In this document: piece after piece, positions 1-5,607 of the stretch
Layout: each line of letters opens with the position of its first letter
How positions within the stretch are numbered: the stretch's first letter is position 1
Origin: a bacterium
GTDB taxonomy: Bacteria; Eremiobacterota; Eremiobacteria; Baltobacterales; Baltobacteraceae
Assembly: GCA_021782295.1 (NCBI GenBank)
Contig: JAJXVC010000126.1
Span: forward strand, 1-5,837
Length of the DNA: 5,837 nt
Direction of reading: 5' to 3'
Position numbers and translations under genes: made by a program
The notes under the pieces: model-generated
The model's input: the letters and a program-made list of their open reading frames with translations, nothing else
What the model was told of the DNA's origin: nothing
The model's database searches: none

Positions 1-354
1 GCGCCCCTGCAGATTTCCCAATCGTTCGCTTCCGGTTTCGTAGTAGGTGCCGTTCGGGTCGCGAAACGGTACCGGGCGCATCTCCTGATAATCGTGGATA
101 TCTACGAACCAGTGCCCGGCGTTCTGCGTGTCGGGAATGGGATCGCCGAGGATTCCGTATCCGAAATAGGTTCCGGCCTGTCCATGCGGCGCGCCCTTGA
201 CGGGGCGCTGGTAGAGGAACCGTCGATCGCCGATTTCATCGATAAAGTGTTTGACGAGAGGAAGATAGACTCTCGGAAAGTGATAGATGACTCCCTCGCG
301 ATCGAGGTAGCGATTGAAATCCCGCAGATAATGTTGGGTCAGAATCAGCGGCAC
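1..354 (-). CDS. Partial N-terminus of an HNH-endonuclease-like protein (PUA/EVE-like domain), truncated by window edge
   Basis: An open frame of 118 codons runs without a stop from a GTG at 354 to the left edge. Only the N-terminal part is present. The start is well fixed: an in-frame TAG lies four codons upstream (366-364), and an AGGAA Shine-Dalgarno at 365-361 precedes the GTG. The protein reads as an ordered globular domain, with RRFLYQRPVKG (residues 44-54), GTYFGYGILGDPIPD (61-75), HWFVDIHDY (81-89), RPVPFRDPNGTYYE (93-106). This pattern (fold-like beta strands, 'YFxYGxIxxxxPD', 'PVPF+DxxGxYYE') resembles, from memory of the family, the N-terminal PUA/EVE-like domain in front of HNH nuclease domains in bacterial HNH endonucleases. 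The HNH motif itself would lie outside the window, so nuclease function is inferred. The gene starts 17 bases after the rlmN stop on the same strand and is probably the last visible member of that operon. It could instead be a stand-alone reader-domain protein. Confidence 0.72.
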   Translation of the reverse strand, partial: MPLILTQHYLRDFNRYLDREGVIYHFPRVYLPLVKHFIDEIGDRRFLYQRPVKGAPHGQAGTYFGYGILGDPIPDTQNAGHWFVDIHDYQEMRPVPFRDPNGTYYETGSERLGNLQGR

Positions 355-360
355 ATCACA

Positions 361-365
361 TTCCT
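361..365 (-). promoter_or_regulatory. Shine-Dalgarno AGGAA deciding the GTG start of the truncated left-edge gene
   Basis: AGGAA reads on the minus strand from 365 to 361, six bases before the GTG at 354. It lies in the 17-base gap after the rlmN stop codon. The in-frame TAG at 366-364 excludes any earlier start, so the site and the GTG support each other. Confidence 0.6.
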
Positions 366-371
366 AGTCGA

Positions 372-1463
372 TCACGATACGAGATGGTGCGCTTTCGGCT
401 GCGTCTCGGCCCGCAACTGCCCGCAGGCGGCCGAGATATCGGTTCCCATATTGTAGCGTACCGTCGATGGGACGCCAGCATCTTCAAGGATCTTTGCGAA
501 GCTCCAGACACGCTCGTCGCTGCTCCCTTGGAACGGCGCATCGGGCGTCGCATTATAGGGAATCAGGTTCACGTGATAGAGATGCCCGCGCATCAGGGCG
601 GCGAGATCGCGCGCATGTCGGTCGCTATCGTTGGTTCCGGCGAGCATCACGTACTCGAAGAAGACTTTGCGCTTCGTCGCCGCGACGTACCGTTCGCATG
701 CCGCCATCAATTCATCGATGTCGTGTCGCCGATTCACCGGCATAATCGAACCACGAGTCGCATTGTCGGGGGCATGCAACGAAATCGCGAGATTGACTTG
801 GAGATGTTCGTTGGTAAACTCTTCGATGCGGTCGACCCACCCTACCGTTGAAATCGTGATGTGTCGGTGGCCGATCCCCATTCCGTTGGGATCGTGCAAC
901 AATGCTACGGCTTCCATCACGGCATCGTAATTATGAAATGGTTCCCCCATCCCCATAAACACGATATTGCTGATTTTTTTGCCGCGCTCTTTGAGCTCGC
1001 GCGCGAAAAATCGCGCCTGGTCGACGATCTCGGTCGCGGTCAGATGCCGCGAAAAACCGGCTTGCCCGGTCGAACAGAACGCGCACGCAAAGGCACAGCC
1101 GGCCTGCGAGGAGATGCAGACCGTCGTCCGCCCCTCGCGGTGTTCCATCAGTACCGCCTCGACTTGTTTTCCGTCGCGCATCCCAAGCAGTGCTTTGCTG
1201 GTCTGCCGATCGTTCGAACGCTGCACCACCACCGGCTCGACGCTGGAGAATTTTATGCCGCGTTCGCTCAAACGCGCGCGTAAATCGAGCGGCAGCGTGC
1301 TCACTTCGTCAACGCCGCCGAGCAGTTCGCGCATCGCTGCACGATAGAGCTGGTCGATACGATAGGGCTTGAGCTCGAACGTTGCTACGAACTCTTCGGG
1401 AGTGGCAAATCCGGCGCGCCCGACGACCTCGCGCAGCCAGATCGCCTTCGGATCGCGATACAT
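372..1463 (-). CDS. rlmN: 23S rRNA (adenine(2503)-C(2))-methyltransferase RlmN (dual-specificity with tRNA A37)
   Basis: Cytoplasmic radical-SAM enzyme that methylates C2 of A2503 in 23S rRNA and, in the characterised family members, A37 of some tRNAs. The 363-residue product is the usual length. The radical-SAM cluster motif C-x3-C-x2-C is at C123, C127 and C130 (CAFACAFC). A cysteine at C116 sits seven residues before it, as at C118 of E. coli RlmN. GMGEP (171-175) is the SAM-binding motif, NLIPYN is at 299-304, and the C-terminal DISAACGQL (342-350) carries the methyl-carrier cysteine C347. All catalytic cysteines are therefore present. The ATG at 1463 follows the upstream glycosylase stop by five bases (gagcc), with only a weak GAG-type ribosome site, so translation is probably coupled. 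RlmN rather than the related resistance enzyme Cfr is favoured by overall resemblance and housekeeping context. Confidence 0.96.
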   Translation of the reverse strand: MYRDPKAIWLREVVGRAGFATPEEFVATFELKPYRIDQLYRAAMRELLGGVDEVSTLPLDLRARLSERGIKFSSVEPVVVQRSNDRQTSKALLGMRDGKQVEAVLMEHREGRTTVCISSQAGCAFACAFCSTGQAGFSRHLTATEIVDQARFFARELKERGKKISNIVFMGMGEPFHNYDAVMEAVALLHDPNGMGIGHRHITISTVGWVDRIEEFTNEHLQVNLAISLHAPDNATRGSIMPVNRRHDIDELMAACERYVAATKRKVFFEYVMLAGTNDSDRHARDLAALMRGHLYHVNLIPYNATPDAPFQGSSDERVWSFAKILEDAGVPSTVRYNMGTDISAACGQLRAETQPKAHHLVS

Positions 1464-1468
1464 GGCTC

Positions 1469-2152
1469 TTACTCTAGCACGGGGTCGGCATCGAAGAGCC
1501 CTACCTCGCGCACATCCGCCGATCGGTTCTTCGCCTTAATCTCGTCGATCCGCGTTCGAACCGCCTTCAGATCGTCCCACACCAGCCGCTTCACCGCCGT
1601 CAGTTCTCCCCCGGTCTGGCGTAGGACGTATGCGGGGTGGAAGGTCACGAGCAACGGGATATCGAGCGGGCCGCGCTCCCAACGCCCGCGTTGTTTCGTG
1701 ATCGCGTAGGTCGCACCGAGAAAGGATTTCGCCGCCGGGGCTCCGAGCGCTAGCAGCACGCGCGGCCGAATAATTTCGATCTGCTCGTCGAGAAACGGGC
1801 GACAATTCGCCATCTCCGCCTGGTCGGGCGCGCGATTTTTCAACCCTCGCTCGCCTTGGGAGGTTGGGCGACACTTCACCGTATTCGCGATATAGACGTC
1901 CTCGCGTGCGAGGCCAATCGCGCCGAGCATTTTCTCCAGCAACTCACCGGCGCGCCCGATGAACGGGCGGCCGAGCCGATCCTCCGTCTCGCCCGGACCC
2001 TCGCCGACCAGCATCAGATCGGCAAGCGGATCGCCCTCGCCGTAGACGTTATTGCGCCGCTGTGCGCCGATCGCGCAGGCGCGGCAGGCACTCGCCCGCG
2101 CCGCTGCAAGTTGCAATGCGCGCTCGCGGCGGGCGCGTTCCTCCAAACTCAA
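1469..2152 (-). CDS. udg: Family 4 uracil-DNA glycosylase (4Fe-4S, thermostable-type UDG)
   Basis: Excises uracil from DNA, the first step of base excision repair of deaminated cytosine. The 227-residue protein has the family-4 active-site motif GEGPGETED (50-58) followed by RPFIGRAG (62-69). The second motif is FHPAYVLR (171-178), with the conserved histidine. Four cysteines in the expected arrangement (C23 and C26 in CRAC, then C94 in VKCRP and C117 in NCRPF) would ligate the [4Fe-4S] cluster. The start is a TTG at 2152; TTGA overlaps the TGA of the preceding YbjQ-like gene by 4 bases, and a GAGGAG ribosome site inside that gene lies five bases upstream, so the two genes look translationally coupled. 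The tail after about residue 203 (KAKNRSADV...) is polar and probably a disordered extension. Phage-SPO1-polymerase-related UDG is the common database name for this family. Confidence 0.95.
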   Translation of the reverse strand: MSLEERARRERALQLAAARASACRACAIGAQRRNNVYGEGDPLADLMLVGEGPGETEDRLGRPFIGRAGELLEKMLGAIGLAREDVYIANTVKCRPTSQGERGLKNRAPDQAEMANCRPFLDEQIEIIRPRVLLALGAPAAKSFLGATYAITKQRGRWERGPLDIPLLVTFHPAYVLRQTGGELTAVKRLVWDDLKAVRTRIDEIKAKNRSADVREVGLFDADPVLE

Positions 2153-2490
2153 ATGCTCTCCTCGCGCACGACGCGCACCGCCTCACCGAAGGCAATCACC
2201 ACGCACGATCCGTCGGGACGCTCGCTCACGTGAAATTGTAGTCCGAGCACCGCGTTGGCGCCGACGCGCTCCGCACGCTCGCGGAGGTGCTCCAGCGCCT
2301 CCACGCGGAGACGCTCCGCATCGCTCACCAACTCAACCGGAGCAAGGCCCACGAGCATGCCGATGCTGCGAAAGGTCGAACGAAGCCGGTTTTGCGGCTG
2401 TTCGGCCTTTCCGGAGACGTACCCGAAGCGCCGGGCGACACGCCTCCCGGGGAACTCGGCGAAGGTAACGAGATTCTCGCGCGCAAGCAT
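2149..2490 (-). CDS. YbjQ/UPF0145-family protein (putative heavy-metal-binding domain)
   Basis: Small cytoplasmic protein of 113 residues from the ATG at 2490, matching the usual 100-110 residues of the YbjQ (UPF0145) family. The family's molecular role is not established; the 'heavy-metal-binding' label comes from its domain name. Recognisable features are FGYVSGKAE (22-30), a central helical region with AERLRVEALEHLRERAERVGANAV (about 58-81), the family-typical 'A...LGAxAVxGxxF' pattern seen as VGANAVLGLQFHV (76-88), and a closing beta segment with GEAVRVV (102-108). The frame is open to an earlier ATG at 2514 (121 residues, weak GAGGG before it), but that start would overlap the divergent GT9 gene and give an N-terminus longer than the family norm, so 2490 is preferred. 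No Cys-rich metal site is visible; there is a single Cys (96). It heads the operon with the UDG and rlmN. Confidence 0.85.
   Translation of the reverse strand: MLARENLVTFAEFPGRRVARRFGYVSGKAEQPQNRLRSTFRSIGMLVGLAPVELVSDAERLRVEALEHLRERAERVGANAVLGLQFHVSERPDGSCVVIAFGEAVRVVREESI
2158..2163 (-). promoter_or_regulatory. Strong Shine-Dalgarno GAGGAG for the TTG start of the UDG gene
   Basis: GAGGAG reads 2163 to 2158 on the minus strand, five bases before the TTG at 2152. It also encodes the two glutamates near the C-terminus of the upstream YbjQ-like protein. It supports the unusual TTG start and coupled translation across the TTGA overlap. Confidence 0.65.
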
Positions 2491-2498
2491 AGCTCGGC

Positions 2499-3482
2499 GT
2501 GACTGATTCCCCATCGGCCCTCATCGTCCGCCTCGACGCCCTCGGCGATACGTTGGCGCTTGCACCATTGCTCCTCGCGCTGCGCGAGGCGGCCGTTCCC
2601 GTCGACCTCATCGTCTCGCCCACGGCCCGCGATCTCTACGCGCCCGGTGCGTTGCGACACGCATTCGTGGCGCCGTTCGCGCAGCGTGACGGGAGCGCCG
2701 CCGGCCGCGCCGCCGTCACTGCCTTTGCCGAGCAATTGCGAAAAAATCGCTACTCTCACATCCTCGTTGCAACCGAGGACGCCGTCGGTTTTCGCCTTGC
2801 GGCGGAGATCGGAGCTTCGCATCGCATCGGTTTTCAGAACGGTTGGGGCAAGCCGCTAAAATCGATTTGGGCTCGTTCGCTCCTCACGCAGGCGATCTAT
2901 CGGAGCGCGGGGCTCGATTCGCGGGCGCCGCACGAATGCGAGGTCCTCTTCGCGTTGGGCGCATCGCTTCTTGCGCCGGGTACTCGTCCCTCACGCGATG
3001 CAGTCGCGCTCCGCCCCCTCCTGCTCGCGCGCGAGGCGGCGCCACCCCGCGGGATCGCGCTACAACTCACATCGAAGTGGGAGCGACTCGGAATGAACGC
3101 TGCAGACGTACGCAGCTTTCTCGATCGTGCCAGCGAGTGGAGCGGAACGATCCGCCTGCTCGCGCCGCTTGCCGAGCGCGCAGATATCGCGCAACTCATC
3201 GAAGGGCTCGGGTCGATCGAATGGTTCGACGATCTCCAACCTTGGATCGCCGCGATCGCCACGAGCGAGGTACTCGTTGCTCCCGATTCGGGGGCAATTC
3301 ACATCGCCGGAACGATCGGCACCCCTTGCGTGGCCCTGTACCAGAGCGGCCCCGATTTCGAACTCCAGCGCGCACGCTGGCGCCCGTGGGCAGCGCCGAA
3401 CGTCACGCTGGAGGGCAGCCCGGGATGGACGCAGCGTGCGCTTTCGGCTCTCCGCTCGCTATGCGAGGGCTCCCGCGCCTAA
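2499..3482 (+). CDS. Glycosyltransferase family 9 protein (ADP-heptose:LPS heptosyltransferase-like)
   Basis: Predicted GT-B-fold glycosyltransferase; characterised GT9 members add heptose from ADP-heptose to lipopolysaccharide core at the inner membrane's cytoplasmic face. The 327-residue protein has the GT9 N-terminal signature ALIVRLDALGDTLALAPLLLALR (7-29); D17 aligns with the catalytic Asp of the family (D13 in WaaC). The C-terminal nucleotide-sugar site is SEVLVAPDSGAIHIAGTIGTPCVAL (256-280), with the DSGxxH motif at 263-268. The donor sugar cannot be told from sequence. The start is a GTG at 2499: an in-frame TAG at 2490-2492 excludes anything earlier, and the signature lies only six residues in. 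No clear ribosome site precedes it. It stands alone on the plus strand with no LPS-core genes around it, diverging from the YbjQ gene after 8 bases and ending one base from the prfB stop. Confidence 0.9.
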   Translation: MTDSPSALIVRLDALGDTLALAPLLLALREAAVPVDLIVSPTARDLYAPGALRHAFVAPFAQRDGSAAGRAAVTAFAEQLRKNRYSHILVATEDAVGFRLAAEIGASHRIGFQNGWGKPLKSIWARSLLTQAIYRSAGLDSRAPHECEVLFALGASLLAPGTRPSRDAVALRPLLLAREAAPPRGIALQLTSKWERLGMNAADVRSFLDRASEWSGTIRLLAPLAERADIAQLIEGLGSIEWFDDLQPWIAAIATSEVLVAPDSGAIHIAGTIGTPCVALYQSGPDFELQRARWRPWAAPNVTLEGSPGWTQRALSALRSLCEGSRA

Positions 3483-3483
3483 C

Positions 3484-4600
3484 TTACGACGTTGCGGTTA
3501 AAGAGGCGCGGCGAGTTTGCAGATAGGGCCAAATAAATGCGTCGATTTCGCCGTCGAGTACGCCTTGTGCATCGCCGACTTCAACGTTGGTGCGATGGTC
3601 TTTTACCAACTGATACGGTTGCAACACGTACGAACGAATTTGCGAACCCCATTCGTTTGCCTGCCGTTCTCCGCGCAAGGTGGAAAGCCGATCGTCGCGT
3701 TCTTGTGCCGCGCGCTGAACCAATTTTGCTCGCAAAATATTCATCGCAACTTCGCGGTTTTGCGCCTGCGAGCGCTCTTGCTGCGATGCGACGATAATGC
3801 CGGTCGGTTCGTGAATGATGCGGATCGCCGACTCGGTTTTATTCACGTATTGCCCCCCTGAACCGCCCGACTTAAAGGTTTCGATGCGCACGTCGTCAGG
3901 TTTGATTGCGACCTCCCCATGCTCTTCGCCGGCAATCTCCGGAATGACGTCGACGGCGGAGAACGAGGTATGGCGCCGATGCGCCTGGTCGAATGGGGAA
4001 AGGCGCACTAACCGATGAACTCCACGCTCGCTTTCCAACATTCCGTATGCATTGCGCCCGCGCACAAAGAAGGTAACCGATTTCAAACCGGCCTCTTCCG
4101 CCGGTGATTCTTCAACCAACTGCGTCTGAAAGCCATGCTTTTCCGCCCAGCGCAAATACATTCGCAAGAGCATTTGCGTCCAGTCAGCGGCATCGACGCC
4201 GCCGGCACCTGCGAATATGCTGACGATGGCACCGTGATTATCGAACTCGCCGTCGAAATTTGCCGCCATTTCTAATTCATTGAGACCGCTTTCGGAAAGC
4301 GCGATGCTCCGATCGATCTCCGCCTGCGCATCATCTTCGTCCCCGAATAGATCGAGCATCTCGCGCGCATCGGAGAGCGTGGCGGCGATACGATCCATCG
4401 TGCCGAGCTCCTCGCGAAGATCGGCGAGATCTTTCATTGTTTGTTGAGCGGACCCGGCGTTCTCCCAGAAGCCTTCCTCACGCGAGCGTTGGTCGAGCTC
4501 CGAGGCTCGACGCGCCTTACCGGCATAGTCAAAGACGCTCCTTGAGGCCCTCAAGACGAGCGATACCGGTGGAGATCGAGGTGCGTTGCGTTTGGCTCAT
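3484..4600 (-). CDS. prfB: Peptide chain release factor 2 (RF2), expressed by programmed +1 frameshift
   Basis: Recognises UGA and UAA in the ribosomal A site and triggers peptidyl-tRNA hydrolysis. It is encoded in two frames. A 23-codon first frame starts at the ATG at 4600 (MSQTQRT...GLKERL) and stops at TGA 4531-4529. The second frame continues from GAC (DYAGKARRASEL...) to TAA at 3486-3484. Joined, this gives 371 residues, close to the family's roughly 365. The stop-codon-recognition tripeptide SPF is at about 201-203 (HRLVRLSPFDQ), identifying RF2 rather than RF1, and GGQ is at about 248-250 (SGGSGGQYVNKTESA), with Q the methylated catalytic residue in known RFs. Ribosome site before ATG 4600 is weak (GAGAAG, about 13 bases away). 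Expression should be self-limiting through the frameshift. The C-terminus converges on the GT9 gene with a single base between stops. Confidence 0.95.
4528..4543 (-). promoter_or_regulatory. prfB programmed +1 frameshift signal
   Basis: Reading the minus strand from 4543: an internal Shine-Dalgarno-like AAGGAG (4543-4538), then CGT, then the slippery CTT (4534-4532), then TGA (4531-4529), then C (4528). This is the same layout as the E. coli site (AGGGGG-TAT-CTT-TGA-C), with the same three-base spacing before CTT. When RF2 is scarce, the ribosome pauses at TGA and shifts +1 to read GAC, so RF2 regulates its own synthesis. The frame continuity on either side agrees with this. Confidence 0.95.
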
Positions 4601-4693
4601 TGCGGCGCGGTCGCTTCTCGATTTATGCTCCGGCACCTTTCCAACGCGGCGTTTGTGCGTGAATGATCGGCACCACAATTCGACGGAGGCACC
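4601..4693. promoter_or_regulatory. 93-bp divergent intergenic region between prfB and the GDPHL gene
   Basis: This is the longest non-coding gap in the window and must carry promoters for both prfB (leftward) and the 301-residue gene (rightward) unless they start inside neighbouring genes. The only A/T-rich block with a possible -10 look is CATAAAT on the minus strand near 4628-4622, without a well-spaced -35. No convincing sigma-70 pair was found for the plus strand. No hairpin or riboswitch was recognised. Confidence 0.35.
4685..4689 (+). promoter_or_regulatory. Shine-Dalgarno GGAGG for the GDPHL-protein gene
   Basis: GGAGG at 4685-4689 lies four bases before the ATG at 4694. It is the clearest ribosome site in the window and favours this ATG over the in-frame ATG at 4721 (Met10), which lacks a site of this quality. 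Confidence 0.7.
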
Positions 4694-5599
4694 ATGCTCG
4701 ATTTCAACACACACACCACGATGCCAAATTTCCTCAGTGGGCTCTCCGAGATTGCCGACCCGTTCAAGGCAATCGAGAGCCCAGGCGCGTCCGGCAACGC
4801 CGGCGCGAATGACGGCATTGCACGCTTTCTCCCTCCGGGCTTCTCCGAGGCCGGCGGACTACTCGGGTCGCTCGCCGGGCAGGGTGGAAACGGCGGGGCG
4901 GCCTTCCCTGGGCCGCTCGCCGGCATTACCAACCTGCTGATGCAACTCATCGGGATGCTCGGTTCGCTGCTTGAGGGCGGCGGATCGCCGAGCGCTTCAG
5001 GGCCCGGGCTGGCTTCCCCAGAGAATTATTTTTCGAGTGCGGGCGCTTCCTCGACGGGGGATCCTCACCTCAGTTTCTCCGGGCAGAGCACCGTGGGACG
5101 ATTCAACGGCACCTGGGACTCGATGTCGGCGCACGGCGATCTTCTCGATTCCGATTCGGTGCCGGGCGGATTTTCGATATCGACGACACCAACGTCACCG
5201 AACGCAAACGGCATCACCTATAATGCGTCGGCGAGCATCACAACGAACGGCGGAAGCAACGTCCTTACGTACAATGCCGATGGTAGCGCAACGTTCTCTC
5301 AGAACGGAACTGCGATGCCGCTCGTGCACGGCGAGAATCTCACGCTCCCCGGCGAAGCGATCTCTTGGAACGCCGATGGATCGCTGCAGGTCAACGTCGA
5401 CAACGGCAACGGTGGAACGATCTCCACGACGCTCTCACGCAACGGCGAGGGGGTCGACGTGCGTGCAACAGCGCGGAATCTCGATCTCGGGGGCGATCTC
5501 GTCAACGGCGCGATGCAGAGTCCGTCGCCGACGCTCGGAGCACCGATCGCGATACCGCCGCCGATTCTCAATCCACGCCTGCGGTACACGCGAATCTGA
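4694..5599 (+). CDS. Uncharacterised GDPHL-motif protein, low-complexity N-half and beta-rich C-half
   Basis: I do not recognise this 301-residue protein, and no function is claimed. Residues 1-115 are rich in Gly, Ala, Ser and Pro, with a hydrophobic stretch GITNLLMQLIGMLGSLL (77-93) that could be an amphipathic or membrane helix. There is no typical N-terminal signal peptide. STGDPHLSFSG (120-130) opens the second half; 'GDPH' is the hallmark start of VWD-like and DUF1521-like extracellular domains, a loose resemblance only. LLDSDSVPGGFSIST follows (150-164). Then come Asn/Asp/Gly-rich beta segments with two NADGS repeats (YNADGSATF at 193-201, WNADGSLQVNV at 225-235) and GTISTTLSRNGEGVDV (241-256). 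The tail is proline-rich (276-294). This looks like a secreted or surface beta structure exported without a Sec signal. Codon choice looks like that of its neighbours, so recent transfer is not obvious. It lies between prfB and secA, divergent from prfB and convergent on secA after 8 bases. Confidence 0.85.
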   Translation: MLDFNTHTTMPNFLSGLSEIADPFKAIESPGASGNAGANDGIARFLPPGFSEAGGLLGSLAGQGGNGGAAFPGPLAGITNLLMQLIGMLGSLLEGGGSPSASGPGLASPENYFSSAGASSTGDPHLSFSGQSTVGRFNGTWDSMSAHGDLLDSDSVPGGFSISTTPTSPNANGITYNASASITTNGGSNVLTYNADGSATFSQNGTAMPLVHGENLTLPGEAISWNADGSLQVNVDNGNGGTISTTLSRNGEGVDVRATARNLDLGGDLVNGAMQSPSPTLGAPIAIPPPILNPRLRYTRI

Positions 5600-5607
5600 A
5601 ACGCCTC

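Noticed and set aside
94..456. Plus-strand 120-codon open frame at the left end
   Set aside because: It is antisense to the better-supported minus-strand gene at 354-1, which has a ribosome site, a fixed start and domain-like sequence; the plus frame has no recognisable motif and crosses into the rlmN 3' end.
2843..3526. Plus-strand 227-codon open frame inside GT9 and running into prfB
   Set aside because: Arg/Ala-rich low-information sequence in the +1 frame of the GT9 gene, crossing its stop and the prfB end; typical of high-GC frame shadows.
3517..3861. Plus-strand 114-codon open frame opposite prfB
   Set aside because: It lies wholly antisense to the conserved C-terminal half of RF2 (including GGQ) and has no family features; a coding shadow of a GC-rich gene.
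3484..4554. prfB read as a single-frame 356-residue gene from the TTG near 4554
   Set aside because: The true RF2 N-terminus lies in the other frame from ATG 4600, joined at the CTT-TGA-C frameshift; the residues before DYAGK in the single-frame reading are out-of-frame translation.
4653..4679. Possible plus-strand promoter TTGTGC ... CACAAT before the GDPHL gene
   Set aside because: The spacer is only 15 bases and the implied start would fall at or in the ribosome site, leaving no usable leader; not supported.
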